Assembly: GCA_944393315.1 (NCBI GenBank)
Contig: CALXZT010000006.1
Span: 1 to 34,922 of the forward strand
From: an uncultured Clostridia bacterium
GTDB taxonomy: Bacteria; Bacillota; Clostridia; TANB77; CAG-508
Length of the DNA: 34,922 nucleotides
Direction of reading: 5' to 3'
In this document: positions 24,829-32,963 of the stretch, piece after piece
Numbering within the stretch: the first letter of the stretch is position 1
Layout: the number at the start of each line of letters is the position of its first letter
Notes under the pieces: model-generated
What the model saw: the letters and a program-made list of their open reading frames with translations, nothing else
Told to the model about the DNA's origin: nothing
The model's database searches: none
Position numbers and translations under genes: made by a program

Positions 24829-25227
24829 TTATCTTTTACTAAATTGTGGAGCTTTTCTAGCTTTTTTAAGACCATATTTTTTACGTTCTTTTGCTCTAGG
24901 ATCTCTTGTTAAGAATCCGTTTGCTTTTAAAGCAGGTCTATATTCAGCATTTGCTTCATTTAATGCTCTAGCAACACCTAAACGGATTGCCCCAGCTTGA
25001 CCTGAGAAACCACCACCATTAACTGTAGCAATAACATCAAATTTATCTAAAGTGTTTGTAACTGTTAAAGGTTGCTTAACAATAACTTTTAATGTCTCAG
25101 CACCGAAAAATTCATCTAATGATTTACCATTAACTGTAATTTTTCCAGTTCCTTCAACTAATCTAACTCTAGCTATAGAGCTTTTTCTTCTACCAGTTCC
25201 ATAATATACGACTTTTTTACTTGCCAT
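24829..25227 (-). CDS. rpsI: 30S ribosomal protein S9
   Basis: A 132-residue protein with the S9 pattern: [15 protein letters not shown] at the start, [19 protein letters not shown] in the middle and the basic C-terminal tail ending in SKR that reaches the P-site tRNA. It binds 16S rRNA in the head of the small subunit. AGGAGG precedes the ATG. It is 19 bases behind rplM in the usual L13-S9 operon. Confidence 0.97.
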   Translation of the reverse strand: MASKKVVYYGTGRRKSSIARVRLVEGTGKITVNGKSLDEFFGAETLKVIVKQPLTVTNTLDKFDVIATVNGGGFSGQAGAIRLGVARALNEANAEYRPALKANGFLTRDPRAKERKKYGLKKARKAPQFSKR

Positions 25228-25246
25228 TTTAACTTCCTCCTATTTC

Positions 25247-25681
25247 TTAAAAATTCCATACTTCAGGTTGTTGAGCTGTTTGCTCATGTTCACTTCCTGC
25301 ATAAACTCTTAACTTCTTTAAAGATTGTCTTCCTAAAGAGTTGTGAGGTAACATTCCTTTTACAGCTAACATCATAGCTTTTTCAGGAGTATTCTCAAAC
25401 ATAACTTTTGCAGAAACTTCTTTCATTCCACCAATGTAACCTGAATGACGTCTATAAACTTTTTGGTTAAGTTTGTTTCCTGTTAAAACAACATCTTTAC
25501 AATTAATTATAATAACATTATCACCTGTATCTAAATTAGGTGAAAAAGTTGGTTTGTGTTTTCCTCTTAATAATTTTGCAGCTTCAGTAGCAACTCTACC
25601 TAATGGTTTATTTGCTGCATCTAATATATACCATTTTCTTTTGATTTCGCTTTTTTTAACACTATATGTAGTATTATTCAT
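25247..25681 (-). CDS. rplM: 50S ribosomal protein L13
   Basis: A 144-residue L13. Recognised by [28 protein letters not shown] (given here in part only: [13 protein letters not shown]), [23 protein letters not shown] and [10 protein letters not shown]. It is an early-assembling protein of the large subunit that binds 23S rRNA. GGAGG lies before the ATG. It is the first gene of the operon and preceded by a roughly 100-base leader with a GC-rich conserved-looking loop, from which it may be autoregulated as in other Firmicutes. Confidence 0.97.
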   Translation of the reverse strand: MNNTTYSVKKSEIKRKWYILDAANKPLGRVATEAAKLLRGKHKPTFSPNLDTGDNVIIINCKDVVLTGNKLNQKVYRRHSGYIGGMKEVSAKVMFENTPEKAMMLAVKGMLPHNSLGRQSLKKLRVYAGSEHEQTAQQPEVWNF

Positions 25682-25784
25682 GGTAATAAAACCCTCCTAT
25701 TAAAAATAATATAAATATATATGAAACTTAAATAAAAACCACCGGGGAGAAGTTTTATATTTAAATCATATTTTTACATAATAC
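25682..25784 (-). ncRNA. Candidate L13 (rplM) leader RNA
   Basis: Between promoter and rplM the leader holds a short stem, AAACTT (minus strand; plus 25750-25755) with AAGTTT (plus 25724-25729). The enclosed loop includes CTCCCCGGTGG, a GC-rich block in an otherwise AT-only leader. A leader of this kind is known for L13 operons of low-GC Gram-positives, where L13 is thought to bind and repress. The match was judged from memory, not by a model. Confidence 0.5.
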
Positions 25785-25790
25785 TGAATA

Positions 25791-25819
25791 ATTTTAATAC
25801 AAAAAAAGGAATTTGTCAA
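25791..25819 (-). promoter_or_regulatory. rplM-rpsI promoter
   Basis: On the minus strand TTGACA (plus 25814-25819), 17 bases, TAAAAT (plus 25791-25796). A perfect -35 box fits a ribosomal protein operon. Confidence 0.8.
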
Positions 25820-25837
25820 TAAATTTTACAAAACTTC

Positions 25838-25866
25838 TTGATAAAAAGGTTTATTAACATTATAAT
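25838..25866 (+). promoter_or_regulatory. Promoter of the SpoVB-like gene
   Basis: TTGATA (25838-25843), 17 bases, TATAAT (25861-25866). It is back to back with the rplM promoter. Confidence 0.75.
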
Positions 25867-25907
25867 TAAACATATAAAAATAATTATATGAAAAAAGAGA
25901 GGTCTAA

Positions 25908-27536
25908 ATGGAAGAAACAAAGAGAAAAGGCTTTAAGAAGGAAAGTTTTATGCAGGGTGTAATGACCCTTATGATATCTCAAGTATTAATAAAATTATTA
26001 GGATTAGTATATACTTTATATTTAACAAATAGAGAAGGATTTGGAGATAAAGGTAATGCAATATATGCAGCAGGTTATCAAATATATGCATTGTTACTTA
26101 CTATTTCATCAATTGGAGTTCCAAATGCAATATCAAAAATTATTTCTGAAAAGGTAGCAGTAGGAGATCACAAAGGAGCAAATAGAGTATTTAAAGTGGC
26201 TTTTGTTACATTTGCAATTGTTGGCTTAGTGGGAACGTTACTATTGTTCTTTGGAGCACATGCAATTGCCAACTACTGGCTTCAAATTCCAGAAGCGGAA
26301 ATGACACTAGTTGCGTTATCACCAGCAATATTTTTTGTAGCAACATCATCTGTAATGAGAGGATACTTTAATGGTAGGAAAAGTTTAAAAACAACAGCAA
26401 GAGCTCAAACATTAGAACAAATATTTAAAACAGTACTTACAATAGTTATAGTTGAGATAGTAGCTATAATGACAACTACATCAACAAAACTTATGGCTGC
26501 TGGAGCAAATTTAGCTACAACACTTGCAACATTTTTAAGCTTCTCATATTTAGTCTTATATTATAAATCAAGGCGAAAAGAAATTGGAGAAGAAGTAAAA
26601 CAAACAGTAAATTATAAATTTGAAAAAGTCTCAACAATAGTAAAAAAAGTACTTATGGTTTCAATACCAATGACTATAAGCTCAGTATTATCTTCAATAA
26701 ATAAAAATGTAGACGCGTTTACAGTAAAAAGAATTTTATCTACATATTTACCAGCAGAAATTGCTATTGAAAAATATGGAATATTAAGTGGAAAAGTAGA
26801 TACACTAATAGGGTTACCATTATCAGTAAATATAGCATTTGCTACAGCCTTAGTTCCAGCAATAGCAGAAGCAAAAGCTAAAAAAGATACCACAACAGCA
26901 ACTAAACGTACTTCATTTTCTTTATTAGTATCGATGCTAATAGGTTTACCTTGTACAATTGGAATGTGTGTGTTTGCAGAACCAATATTAAAGCTATTAT
27001 ATCCAAATGCAAGCAATGGTGCAACACTATTGCAAGTGGCAGCCTTTACAATAATATTTTCAGTTTTAAATCAAACAATTAATGGAGCTTTGCAAGGTTT
27101 TGGAAAAGTGATGGTACCAGCAACAGCTTTAGGAATAGGTGTAGTAACTAAACTAATATTAAATTTAATACTTCTTAGAATTCCAGCAATAAATGTATAT
27201 GGTGCATCAATAGGATCAGTAGCTTGTCATCTGGTAGCATTCATTATAGCATTTTTAGTACTAAAGAAAAATGTTAAGTTAAGCCTAAATTGGAACAATT
27301 TTGTAATTAAACCAATTATTTCTACTGCGATTATGGCAATTTGTTCATATGCAATATATATAGTATTAGGAGGAATAATAAGCACAAAATTGGCAACAAT
27401 AATAGCAATATTAGCAGCTGTAATTATTTATGCATTAGCAATTATTGCATTAAAGGTATTTACAAAAGAAGAAATCAAAATGCTACCATATGGCATTAAA
27501 ATTTACAATATTTTAGAAAAAATGGGAATTTATTAG
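25908..27536 (+). CDS. SpoVB/MurJ-type polysaccharide or lipid II flippase
   Basis: A 542-residue polytopic protein of the MOP/MVF superfamily with about 14 hydrophobic segments. The start FMQGVMTLMISQVLIKLLGLVY and the GVPNAISKIISEKVA, SSVMRGYFNGRKSLKTTARAQ and IGLPLSVNIAFATALVPAIAEA blocks are typical of SpoVB and its paralogues YtgP and MurJ. SpoVB acts in spore cortex synthesis, while close paralogues flip lipid II in growing cells. The vegetative promoter (TTGATA/TATAAT) favours a role in growth, but this cannot be settled from sequence. The stop is TAG. HU follows after about 90 bases. Confidence 0.85.
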   Translation: MEETKRKGFKKESFMQGVMTLMISQVLIKLLGLVYTLYLTNREGFGDKGNAIYAAGYQIYALLLTISSIGVPNAISKIISEKVAVGDHKGANRVFKVAFVTFAIVGLVGTLLLFFGAHAIANYWLQIPEAEMTLVALSPAIFFVATSSVMRGYFNGRKSLKTTARAQTLEQIFKTVLTIVIVEIVAIMTTTSTKLMAAGANLATTLATFLSFSYLVLYYKSRRKEIGEEVKQTVNYKFEKVSTIVKKVLMVSIPMTISSVLSSINKNVDAFTVKRILSTYLPAEIAIEKYGILSGKVDTLIGLPLSVNIAFATALVPAIAEAKAKKDTTTATKRTSFSLLVSMLIGLPCTIGMCVFAEPILKLLYPNASNGATLLQVAAFTIIFSVLNQTINGALQGFGKVMVPATALGIGVVTKLILNLILLRIPAINVYGASIGSVACHLVAFIIAFLVLKKNVKLSLNWNNFVIKPIISTAIMAICSYAIYIVLGGIISTKLATIIAILAAVIIYALAIIALKVFTKEEIKMLPYGIKIYNILEKMGIY

Positions 27537-27628
27537 AAAAAAAGAAGGATTTTATCGAAATATGGCGAATAAAATAAAATAGTAGTGTAATTGCTACATA
27601 ACACAAATCTTATAGGAGGTAATGTATA

Positions 27629-27907
27629 ATGAACAAAGCTGAATTAGTAGCAGCATTAGCTGCAAAAACAGGAGACACAAAAAAGGCATCTGAAACAGCA
27701 GTTAACGCATTTGTTGATGTTGTAACTGAAGCTCTAAAGAAGGGAGAAAAAGTTCAATTAGTTGGATTTGGTTCTTTCGAAGTTAGAAAAAGAGCAGCTA
27801 GAAAAGGTAGAAACCCACAAACTAAAGAAGAAATAAAAATACCTGCATCTAAAGCTCCAGTATTCAAAGCTGGTAAAGCATTAAAAGATTTAGTAAACAA
27901 AAAATAA
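27629..27907 (+). CDS. hup: DNA-binding protein HU
   Basis: A 92-residue histone-like protein: [20 protein letters not shown] at the start, the dimer core [22 protein letters not shown], and the beta-arm tip sequence [25 protein letters not shown]. The conserved Pro in the arm tip (KIPA) inserts between DNA bases. It bends and compacts the nucleoid. AGGAGGT precedes the ATG. Codon use is that of a highly expressed gene. A strong bidirectional terminator follows. Confidence 0.95.
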   Translation: MNKAELVAALAAKTGDTKKASETAVNAFVDVVTEALKKGEKVQLVGFGSFEVRKRAARKGRNPQTKEEIKIPASKAPVFKAGKALKDLVNKK

Positions 27908-27936
27908 TTATTTAAAATATATAAATATATGATAAT

Positions 27937-27969
27937 AAAATAAGCCAGAGATTAACTCTGACTTATTTT
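27937..27969. terminator. Bidirectional terminator between HU and a small minus-strand gene
   Basis: AAAATAAG-c-CAGAG (27937-27950) pairs with CTCTG-a-CTTATTTT (27956-27969), with one mismatch and loop ATTAA. The right arm overlaps the stop codon of the minus-strand gene. Confidence 0.85.
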
Positions 27970-28174
27970 ATTTTCTTTCTTGAGGAATTACAATGTTCTT
28001 AGGTTTATCATCATCATGTTTTACTACATTAATAGTATCAGAAACACCAGAAATATTTAGTGTAGAACCGTCATCAGAAACAATTTCAATCTCTTTTTTT
28101 TCCTCAATTTCATCAGTAGAATCAACAGTATTAATCTCATCAGCTAAAGCATCTTTTTCATATATATTAGACAT
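27968..28174 (-). CDS. Small acidic protein, unknown
   Basis: A 68-residue acidic protein (MSNIYEKDALADEINTVD at the start; later EKKEIEIVSDDGSTLNIS and a Lys-Pro-rich end). No membrane helix, signal peptide or Cys is present and I do not recognise a family. The reading frame is closed upstream by TAA, so ATG 28174 is the first ATG; only an unusual ATT would lie before it. The SD AAAGGAG is 36 bases away behind a perfect hairpin. A terminator overlaps the stop. It could be real, given the SD and terminator on both sides, but its function is unknown. Confidence 0.5.
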   Translation of the reverse strand: MSNIYEKDALADEINTVDSTDEIEEKKEIEIVSDDGSTLNISGVSDTINVVKHDDDKPKNIVIPQERK

Positions 28175-28184
28175 AATTTCATTT

Positions 28185-28217
28185 ATATGTTATGCAAAAT
28201 ATAACATATTCTCCTTT
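28185..28217 (-). promoter_or_regulatory. Hairpin between SD and start of the small acidic gene
   Basis: Minus strand: AAAGGAG (plus 28211-28217), then a 9-bp perfect hairpin ATATGTTAT/ATAACATAT (plus 28185-28193 and 28201-28209, loop seven), then ten bases to the ATG. Without the hairpin the SD-to-ATG spacing is 11 bases. Confidence 0.55.
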
Positions 28218-28334
28218 CTCTGATAATATCTATTAAATATTTATGTTTTAATAATTTAGAAAAAACTAATTTAATAATACCATAAAATACCTGAAAAAAC
28301 AATACTAAATTAACCACAATTTTAAGTTGTGTTC

Positions 28335-28363
28335 TTGACATAAAATAAAAATAGTGGGATAAT
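28335..28363 (+). promoter_or_regulatory. Promoter of the scpB-proS unit
   Basis: TTGACA (28335-28340), 17 bases, GATAAT (28358-28363), about 30 bases before the scpB ATG. Confidence 0.8.
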
Positions 28364-28394
28364 ACTAAAAAATTATAGAAAAGTAGGAGGGCAA

Positions 28395-28961
28395 ATGGAT
28401 ATAGAAAAAATAAAGAAAATAATAGAGTCAATCTGTTTTGCAGCTGGAAGAGTAGTAACAATTGAAGAACTGATGCTTACACTTGAAATTTCAAAAGACG
28501 ATTTAGACAAAATAGTTGAAAGCATGCAACAAGACTATAAGCAAAGAGGAATAGAATTAATAAAAGTAGAAAATGGTTATCAGCTATGCTCAAAAAAAGA
28601 ATATCATGATTATATATATCCTATACTTGACAAAAGAAGCAAACCAAGGTTATCAGGAGCATCTTTAGAGGTATTATCAATTATCGCATATAATCCTAGG
28701 ATTACAAGAGCAGAAATAGAAGCTATAAGAGGAGTTAGTAGTGATGCTTCTATATATAAACTATTAGAATATGGATTAATAGAAGAAGGTGGAAAAATTG
28801 ATGCGCCTGGAAGACCAATGTCATACAAAACAACAAGTGAATTTCTAAAAATGTTTGGTTATGAGTCTTTAAAAAATTTACCGGAACTGCCTAAATATAA
28901 AATGAATGAAAACAAACAAATTGTAATAGATGAGCTATTAGAAGATAATATAGAAAATTAG
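28395..28961 (+). CDS. scpB: Segregation and condensation protein B
   Basis: A 188-residue ScpB with two winged-helix domains: IKKIIESICFAAGRVVTIEEL at the start (given partly: SICFAAGRVVTIEEL), then NGYQLCSKKEYHDYI, LSGASLEVLSIIAYNPRITRAEIEAIRGVSSDASIYKLLEYGLIEEGGK (recognised in the segment at residues about 100-145) and APGRPMSYKTTSEFL. It forms the SMC-ScpA-ScpB condensin complex. scpA is not next to it, which differs from many Firmicutes. Its stop TAG lies inside the SD of proS, nine bases before the proS ATG, so the two are coupled. Confidence 0.93.
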   Translation: MDIEKIKKIIESICFAAGRVVTIEELMLTLEISKDDLDKIVESMQQDYKQRGIELIKVENGYQLCSKKEYHDYIYPILDKRSKPRLSGASLEVLSIIAYNPRITRAEIEAIRGVSSDASIYKLLEYGLIEEGGKIDAPGRPMSYKTTSEFLKMFGYESLKNLPELPKYKMNENKQIVIDELLEDNIEN

Positions 28962-28970
28962 GAGGAAACT

Positions 28971-30257
28971 ATGAAATTATCAAAAACAGGAATGGGAAGT
29001 ATAAAATTAAACAATTTAGATGAAATGTATCCAGGTCAAAGCATATTATTGCAAACTGGACAAATTGTACAATATGGAGCAGGAATATTTGGATATAATA
29101 ATGTACCATTATTATTAAAAAGAAATTTAGAAAAGGTAATTCAAAAAACTTTAAATAAATATGACTGTATAGAAGTTTTATTGCCAATATTACAACCAGA
29201 AAAATTATGGAAGGACTCAGGAAGATATGACCATTACGTAGATGATGGTACAATGTTGGTTGTTGAATCGAATAAAGGTAACTTCTGTCTAGCACCAACA
29301 GCAGAAGAAGCCATAATGGAATTTGCAAGAGAAAAATTAAAATCATATAAAAACTTACCAGCAACTTATTATCAAATTGGAGAAAAAGTAAGAAATGAAA
29401 TCAGAACGAGAGGATATTTATTAAGAGGAAAACAATTTCCAATGTTAGATGCATATAGCTTTGATAAAGATGAAAAAGGAATGAAAAAATCTTATCATAA
29501 TTTAAGAAAAGCTTTTTTAGAAATATTTGAAAAAGTAGGCTTGACAATAATTCCAATTGTTGCTAATAATGGAGCAATGGGAGGAACAAGATCAGAAGAA
29601 TTTATGATTATTTCGACTCAAGGAGAAGATACAATACTTTATGATGAAAAAACAAAAATTGGATTAAATACAGAAGTACTAGAAAAAGAAAACTATCAGG
29701 AATATTTAAAAGAAGAATATCAAATAGAAGATATTTCTAACCTAAAGGAAATAAGAGCAATGGAATTAGGACATATATTCCAATTAGGAACAAAATATTC
29801 AGAAACAATGAATGGCAATTTTACAGACCAAGATGGAAAACAAGCATTATATTATATGGGATGTTATGGAATCGGAGTAAGTAGAACAGTAGCAGCAATT
29901 TATGAGCAAAATATTCTAAGGGACAAAAATGGAACCTATTGTGGGTTTGCTTTACCTAAGTCCATTGCACCATATATGTTACAAATTATACCAAAAATTG
30001 AAAATGAAGAAAAATTCAAATTTGGAATGGAGTTATATAGCAAGCTTCAAGAAGAGGGAATTGACGTAATAATTGATGATAGAGAAAAAATTACAATGGG
30101 AGCAAAAATAAAAGACAGTAAAATCTTAGGCACACCATATATTACAGTTATTGGAGATAAACAACAAGGAGAAGTAATACAATTAGAGGATGCAAAAACA
30201 GGAGAGATAAAAACAGTTACACTAGAAGAATTAATTAAAATCTTAAAGAATAATTAA
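28971..30257 (+). CDS. proS: Prolyl-tRNA synthetase, short form without the full editing insertion
   Basis: A 428-residue class II synthetase of the bacterial branch. Motif 2 is KVRNEIRTRGYLLRGKQFPM (region 131-152 or so) with AYSFD. Motif 3 is GCYGIGVSRTVAAI, and a C-terminal anticodon-binding domain (VIIDDREKITMGAKIKDSKILGTP) follows. Typical bacterial ProRS has about 570 residues, with a roughly 180-residue editing domain between motifs 2 and 3. Here only about 60 residues (LYDEKTKIGLNTEVLEKENY onward) lie there. It charges tRNA-Pro, and without that domain it may not clear Ala-tRNA-Pro itself. GGAGG serves as SD, overlapping the scpB stop. LCP gene follows 27 bases later. Confidence 0.88.
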   Translation: MKLSKTGMGSIKLNNLDEMYPGQSILLQTGQIVQYGAGIFGYNNVPLLLKRNLEKVIQKTLNKYDCIEVLLPILQPEKLWKDSGRYDHYVDDGTMLVVESNKGNFCLAPTAEEAIMEFAREKLKSYKNLPATYYQIGEKVRNEIRTRGYLLRGKQFPMLDAYSFDKDEKGMKKSYHNLRKAFLEIFEKVGLTIIPIVANNGAMGGTRSEEFMIISTQGEDTILYDEKTKIGLNTEVLEKENYQEYLKEEYQIEDISNLKEIRAMELGHIFQLGTKYSETMNGNFTDQDGKQALYYMGCYGIGVSRTVAAIYEQNILRDKNGTYCGFALPKSIAPYMLQIIPKIENEEKFKFGMELYSKLQEEGIDVIIDDREKITMGAKIKDSKILGTPYITVIGDKQQGEVIQLEDAKTGEIKTVTLEELIKILKNN

Positions 30258-30284
30258 TTTCAAAAAATAATAAGGAGAAGTACA

Positions 30285-31304
30285 ATGAAAAAAGTATTAA
30301 AGGTTATAGGAATTATATTTTTGGTATTATTAATAATATTAGCTGTAATTATTGCAGGAGGATACATTTTTATACATCAAAAATTTGCAAAGACACAAAC
30401 AGTAGAGATAGATAAAGAAGACTTAAATATCTCAGAAAATGTTGAAGAACATTTAGCAGAATATAGAAATATAGCTATACTAGGAATAGATAGTAGAGGA
30501 GTAAACTATGAAACAGGAGATAGAAGTGACTGTATCATTATTGCAAGTTTAAATAATACAACTGGAGAAATAAAACTAATATCAGTTTATAGAGATACAT
30601 ATGTAAATATTGAGGGACATGGTCTTGATAAAATAAACCATGCCTACCAGTTTGGTTCAGCACAACTAGCTTTAAAAACATTAAATGAAAACTTAGACCT
30701 AAACATAAAAGAATTTGTAGCTGTTAATTTTGATGCAGTAGCAGAAGCAGTTGATGAGTTAGGCGGAGTAGAAATAGAAATACAGCAAGATGAGTTAAAA
30801 TATATAAATTCCTATATAAATGATGTTTCAAAAATAACAGGTAAAAAAGCAAGCCAGATAACTAAAACAGGAAAGCAAACACTAAATGGTGTTCAAGCAG
30901 TAGCATATTCAAGAATTAGATATACAGAAGGATGGGATTACAAAAGAACAGAAAGAATGAGAACAGTAATTGCAGCAATGCTTGAAAAAGTAAAAACAAA
31001 AAATATAGGCGAAATAAACACTTTTATAGATAACTTATTACCAATGGTATATACAAATATCACAACAAATGACATGATATCATTATTACCTAATATTGCT
31101 AAATATAAAATAACAACAAGCATAGGTTGGCCATATAGAACAGAAGGGATAACATTTGATAATTATTATGGAATTCCAATAACATTAGAGAGTAATGTAG
31201 TACAGCTACATAAAGAAGCATTTGGCGAGCCTAATTATGTGGTATCTGATACCGTTAAAAAAATAAGTGAACAAATCATTGAAAAATCAGGATATGGTAA
31301 ATAA
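30285..31304 (+). CDS. LytR-CpsA-Psr (LCP) family ligase
   Basis: A 339-residue protein with one N-terminal helix (about 7-29) and an extracellular LCP domain. The motifs are IAILGIDSRG, GDRSDCIIIASLN, LISVYRDTYVNI, INHAYQFG, FVAVNFDAVAEAVDELGGVEIEI, LNGVQAVAYSRIRYT and YKRTERMRTVI. The Arg and Asp residues of these motifs bind the polyprenyl-pyrophosphate. LCP enzymes transfer undecaprenyl-linked glycopolymers to peptidoglycan, so this protein could attach the polysaccharide made by the genes at 4.3-16.3 kb, although it is encoded apart from them. AAGGAG precedes the ATG and a terminator follows. Confidence 0.88.
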   Translation: MKKVLKVIGIIFLVLLIILAVIIAGGYIFIHQKFAKTQTVEIDKEDLNISENVEEHLAEYRNIAILGIDSRGVNYETGDRSDCIIIASLNNTTGEIKLISVYRDTYVNIEGHGLDKINHAYQFGSAQLALKTLNENLDLNIKEFVAVNFDAVAEAVDELGGVEIEIQQDELKYINSYINDVSKITGKKASQITKTGKQTLNGVQAVAYSRIRYTEGWDYKRTERMRTVIAAMLEKVKTKNIGEINTFIDNLLPMVYTNITTNDMISLLPNIAKYKITTSIGWPYRTEGITFDNYYGIPITLESNVVQLHKEAFGEPNYVVSDTVKKISEQIIEKSGYGK

Positions 31305-31338
31305 TGGAAAAGGGATGATTCTCTTTTCCAATTTTTTT
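31305..31338 (+). terminator. Intrinsic terminator after the LCP gene
   Basis: TGGAAAAG-gg (31305-31314) pairs with ct-CTTTTCCA (31321-31330), loop six, followed by ATTTTTTTG. Confidence 0.88.
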
Positions 31339-31345
31339 GTGGCTA

Positions 31346-31375
31346 TTGAATAATAAATAAAAAATAGTATATAAT
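31346..31375 (+). promoter_or_regulatory. Promoter of the diaminopentanoate dehydrogenase gene
   Basis: TTGAAT (31346-31351), 18 bases, TATAAT (31370-31375), about 23 bases before the ATG. Confidence 0.7.
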
Positions 31376-31398
31376 TCGAACGAAGGAGAGTGATTTTA

Positions 31399-32475
31399 AT
31401 GGATAGAAAAATCCGTGTAGTTCAATTTGGAACAGGAAAAATGAGTGTATACACAATGAGATATTGTTACGAAAAAGGAGCAGAAGTTGTAGGAGCAATT
31501 GATGTAAATCCAAATGTAATAGGAAAAGATATTGGAGAAATTATGGGGACTGAAAATAAAGGCGTAATAGTAACACCATTAGAACAAGCAGAAGAAATGC
31601 TAAAACAAACTAATCCAGATATAGTAATAGTCACAACAATGAGTCTATTAAAAGACGTAGGAGATGCACTTTTATTGTGTGCCAAACTTGGACTAAATGC
31701 AATAACAACATGTGAAGAAGCTTTTTACCCAGAAAACTCAAATCCAACATTAACAGAAGAAATTGATAGATTAGCTAAAGAAAATGGATGTACAATTACA
31801 GGAAGCGGATATCAAGATATATACTGGGGAAATTTAATAAGTGCGATAGGAGGTTCAACACATAAAATAACAAAAATAAAAGGGAGTTCAAGCTATAATG
31901 TAGAAGAATATGGAATAGCTCTTGCAAAAGCACATGGAGCAGGATTAACATTAGATCAATTTGACAAAGAGGTGGCAGCAGGAGACAGAATCTCAGAAGA
32001 AGCACTAAAAGAAATTATAAATAAAGGAGACTATTTACCATCATACATGTGGAATGTAAATGGTTGGTTATGTTCAAAGTTAGGTTTAACAGTAAAATCT
32101 CAAAAACAAGTATGTGTACCACAAACATATAAAGAAGATATTTTCTCAACCACATTAAATATGACAGTAAAATCAGGAGATGCAACAGGAATGAGTGCCG
32201 TTGTAACAACTGAGACAGAAGAGGGAATTACAATTGAAAGTCAATGTATTGGAAAAGTATATTCTAAAGAAGATTATGACAAAAACGAATGGACAGTAGA
32301 AGGAGAACCTACCACAACTATAGTAGTAACTAGACCTGCAACAGTTGAATTAACTTGTGCCACTGTAGTAAATAGACTTCCAGATGTAATAAATGCAGAA
32401 TCTGGATATATTACAACAGATAAAATGGATGAACTAAAATATAGAACTAAACTATTAAATGAATATGTAAAATAA
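31399..32475 (+). CDS. ord: 2,4-diaminopentanoate dehydrogenase-like enzyme
   Basis: A 358-residue protein from ATG 31399, chosen because AGGAG (31384-31388) is at normal distance; a GTG at 31390 overlaps that site. It has a dinucleotide-binding start (RVVQFGTGKMSVYTMRYC) and a DapB-like fold with VTTCEE- and GSGYQDIYWGN-type motifs found in Ord. In clostridial ornithine fermentation Ord cleaves 2,4-diaminopentanoate to 2-amino-4-ketopentanoate with NAD(P)+ and ammonia release. The other pathway genes (ornithine aminomutase, thiolase) are not in the window, so the substrate is inferred from family only; a related amino-acid dehydrogenase is possible. It has its own promoter. Confidence 0.75.
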   Translation: MDRKIRVVQFGTGKMSVYTMRYCYEKGAEVVGAIDVNPNVIGKDIGEIMGTENKGVIVTPLEQAEEMLKQTNPDIVIVTTMSLLKDVGDALLLCAKLGLNAITTCEEAFYPENSNPTLTEEIDRLAKENGCTITGSGYQDIYWGNLISAIGGSTHKITKIKGSSSYNVEEYGIALAKAHGAGLTLDQFDKEVAAGDRISEEALKEIINKGDYLPSYMWNVNGWLCSKLGLTVKSQKQVCVPQTYKEDIFSTTLNMTVKSGDATGMSAVVTTETEEGITIESQCIGKVYSKEDYDKNEWTVEGEPTTTIVVTRPATVELTCATVVNRLPDVINAESGYITTDKMDELKYRTKLLNEYVK

Positions 32476-32480
32476 ATATT

Positions 32481-32520
32481 AAAGTAAGCTTTTGTGTTTG
32501 AATATGCAAAGGCTTATTTA
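32481..32520 (+). terminator. Probable terminator after ord
   Basis: AAgTAAGC-t-TTTG (32482-32494) pairs with CAAA-g-GCTTATTT (32507-32519). The T run is short. Confidence 0.5.
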
Positions 32521-32553
32521 TAAAGAAAAAGTTAAATAAAAATCTTATCACTC

Positions 32554-32594
32554 TTTATGTAAGTTATACATAAAATATAGTAAATTTACATAAA
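32554..32594 (+). promoter_or_regulatory. Inverted repeat ending at the murA ribosome site
   Basis: TTTATGTAA (32554-32562) and TTACATAAA (32586-32594) are 9-base inverted arms. The right arm runs into AAAGGAGG of murA. A further TATACATA in the loop can pair with the left arm instead. It may regulate murA, or serve as an operator. Confidence 0.45.
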
Positions 32595-32606
32595 GGAGGA
32601 AGAAAA

Positions 32607-32963
32607 ATGTCAAGTTACATAATACAAGGCGGAACCAAGTTGGAAGGAGAAGCAAAAATATCAGGTTCAAAAAATGCATCATTACCAATACTAGCAGCAA
32701 GTTTACTAAATTCTGGAATAAGCAAGCTTTATAATGTACCAAATATACATGACACACAAAAAATGCTAGAAATACTAAAGCTGTTAGGATGTAAGATTAA
32801 GAAAAAAGAAAATAAAATAATAATTGATTCAAGTAATGTAAAAAAATTTGAAATACCTGAACATCTAATGAGAGAAATGAGATCATCAGTAGTATTAGCA
32901 GGAAGTTTACTTGGAAAATATAAAACAGCGACATTTTCATATCCAGGGGATTGCGATATTTAA
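32607..32963 (+). pseudogene. murA: murA (UDP-GlcNAc enolpyruvyl transferase) cut off by element integration
   Basis: Codons 1-118 of MurA: YIIQGGTKLEGEAKISGSKNASLPILAA holds the catalytic Lys region (SGSKNAS), then NVPNIHD, MREMRSSVVLAGSLLGKY and YPGDCDI-stop. In intact MurA this last stretch is YPGGCxIGxRP, followed by the loop with the reactive Cys (residue 115 in E. coli) and about 300 more residues. All of that is missing here. What follows at 32951-32964 is not MurA-like, and a mobilizable element begins. The fragment is almost certainly inactive, so an intact second murA, as many Firmicutes have, must exist elsewhere or the C-terminal part lies beyond the element. Confidence 0.85.
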
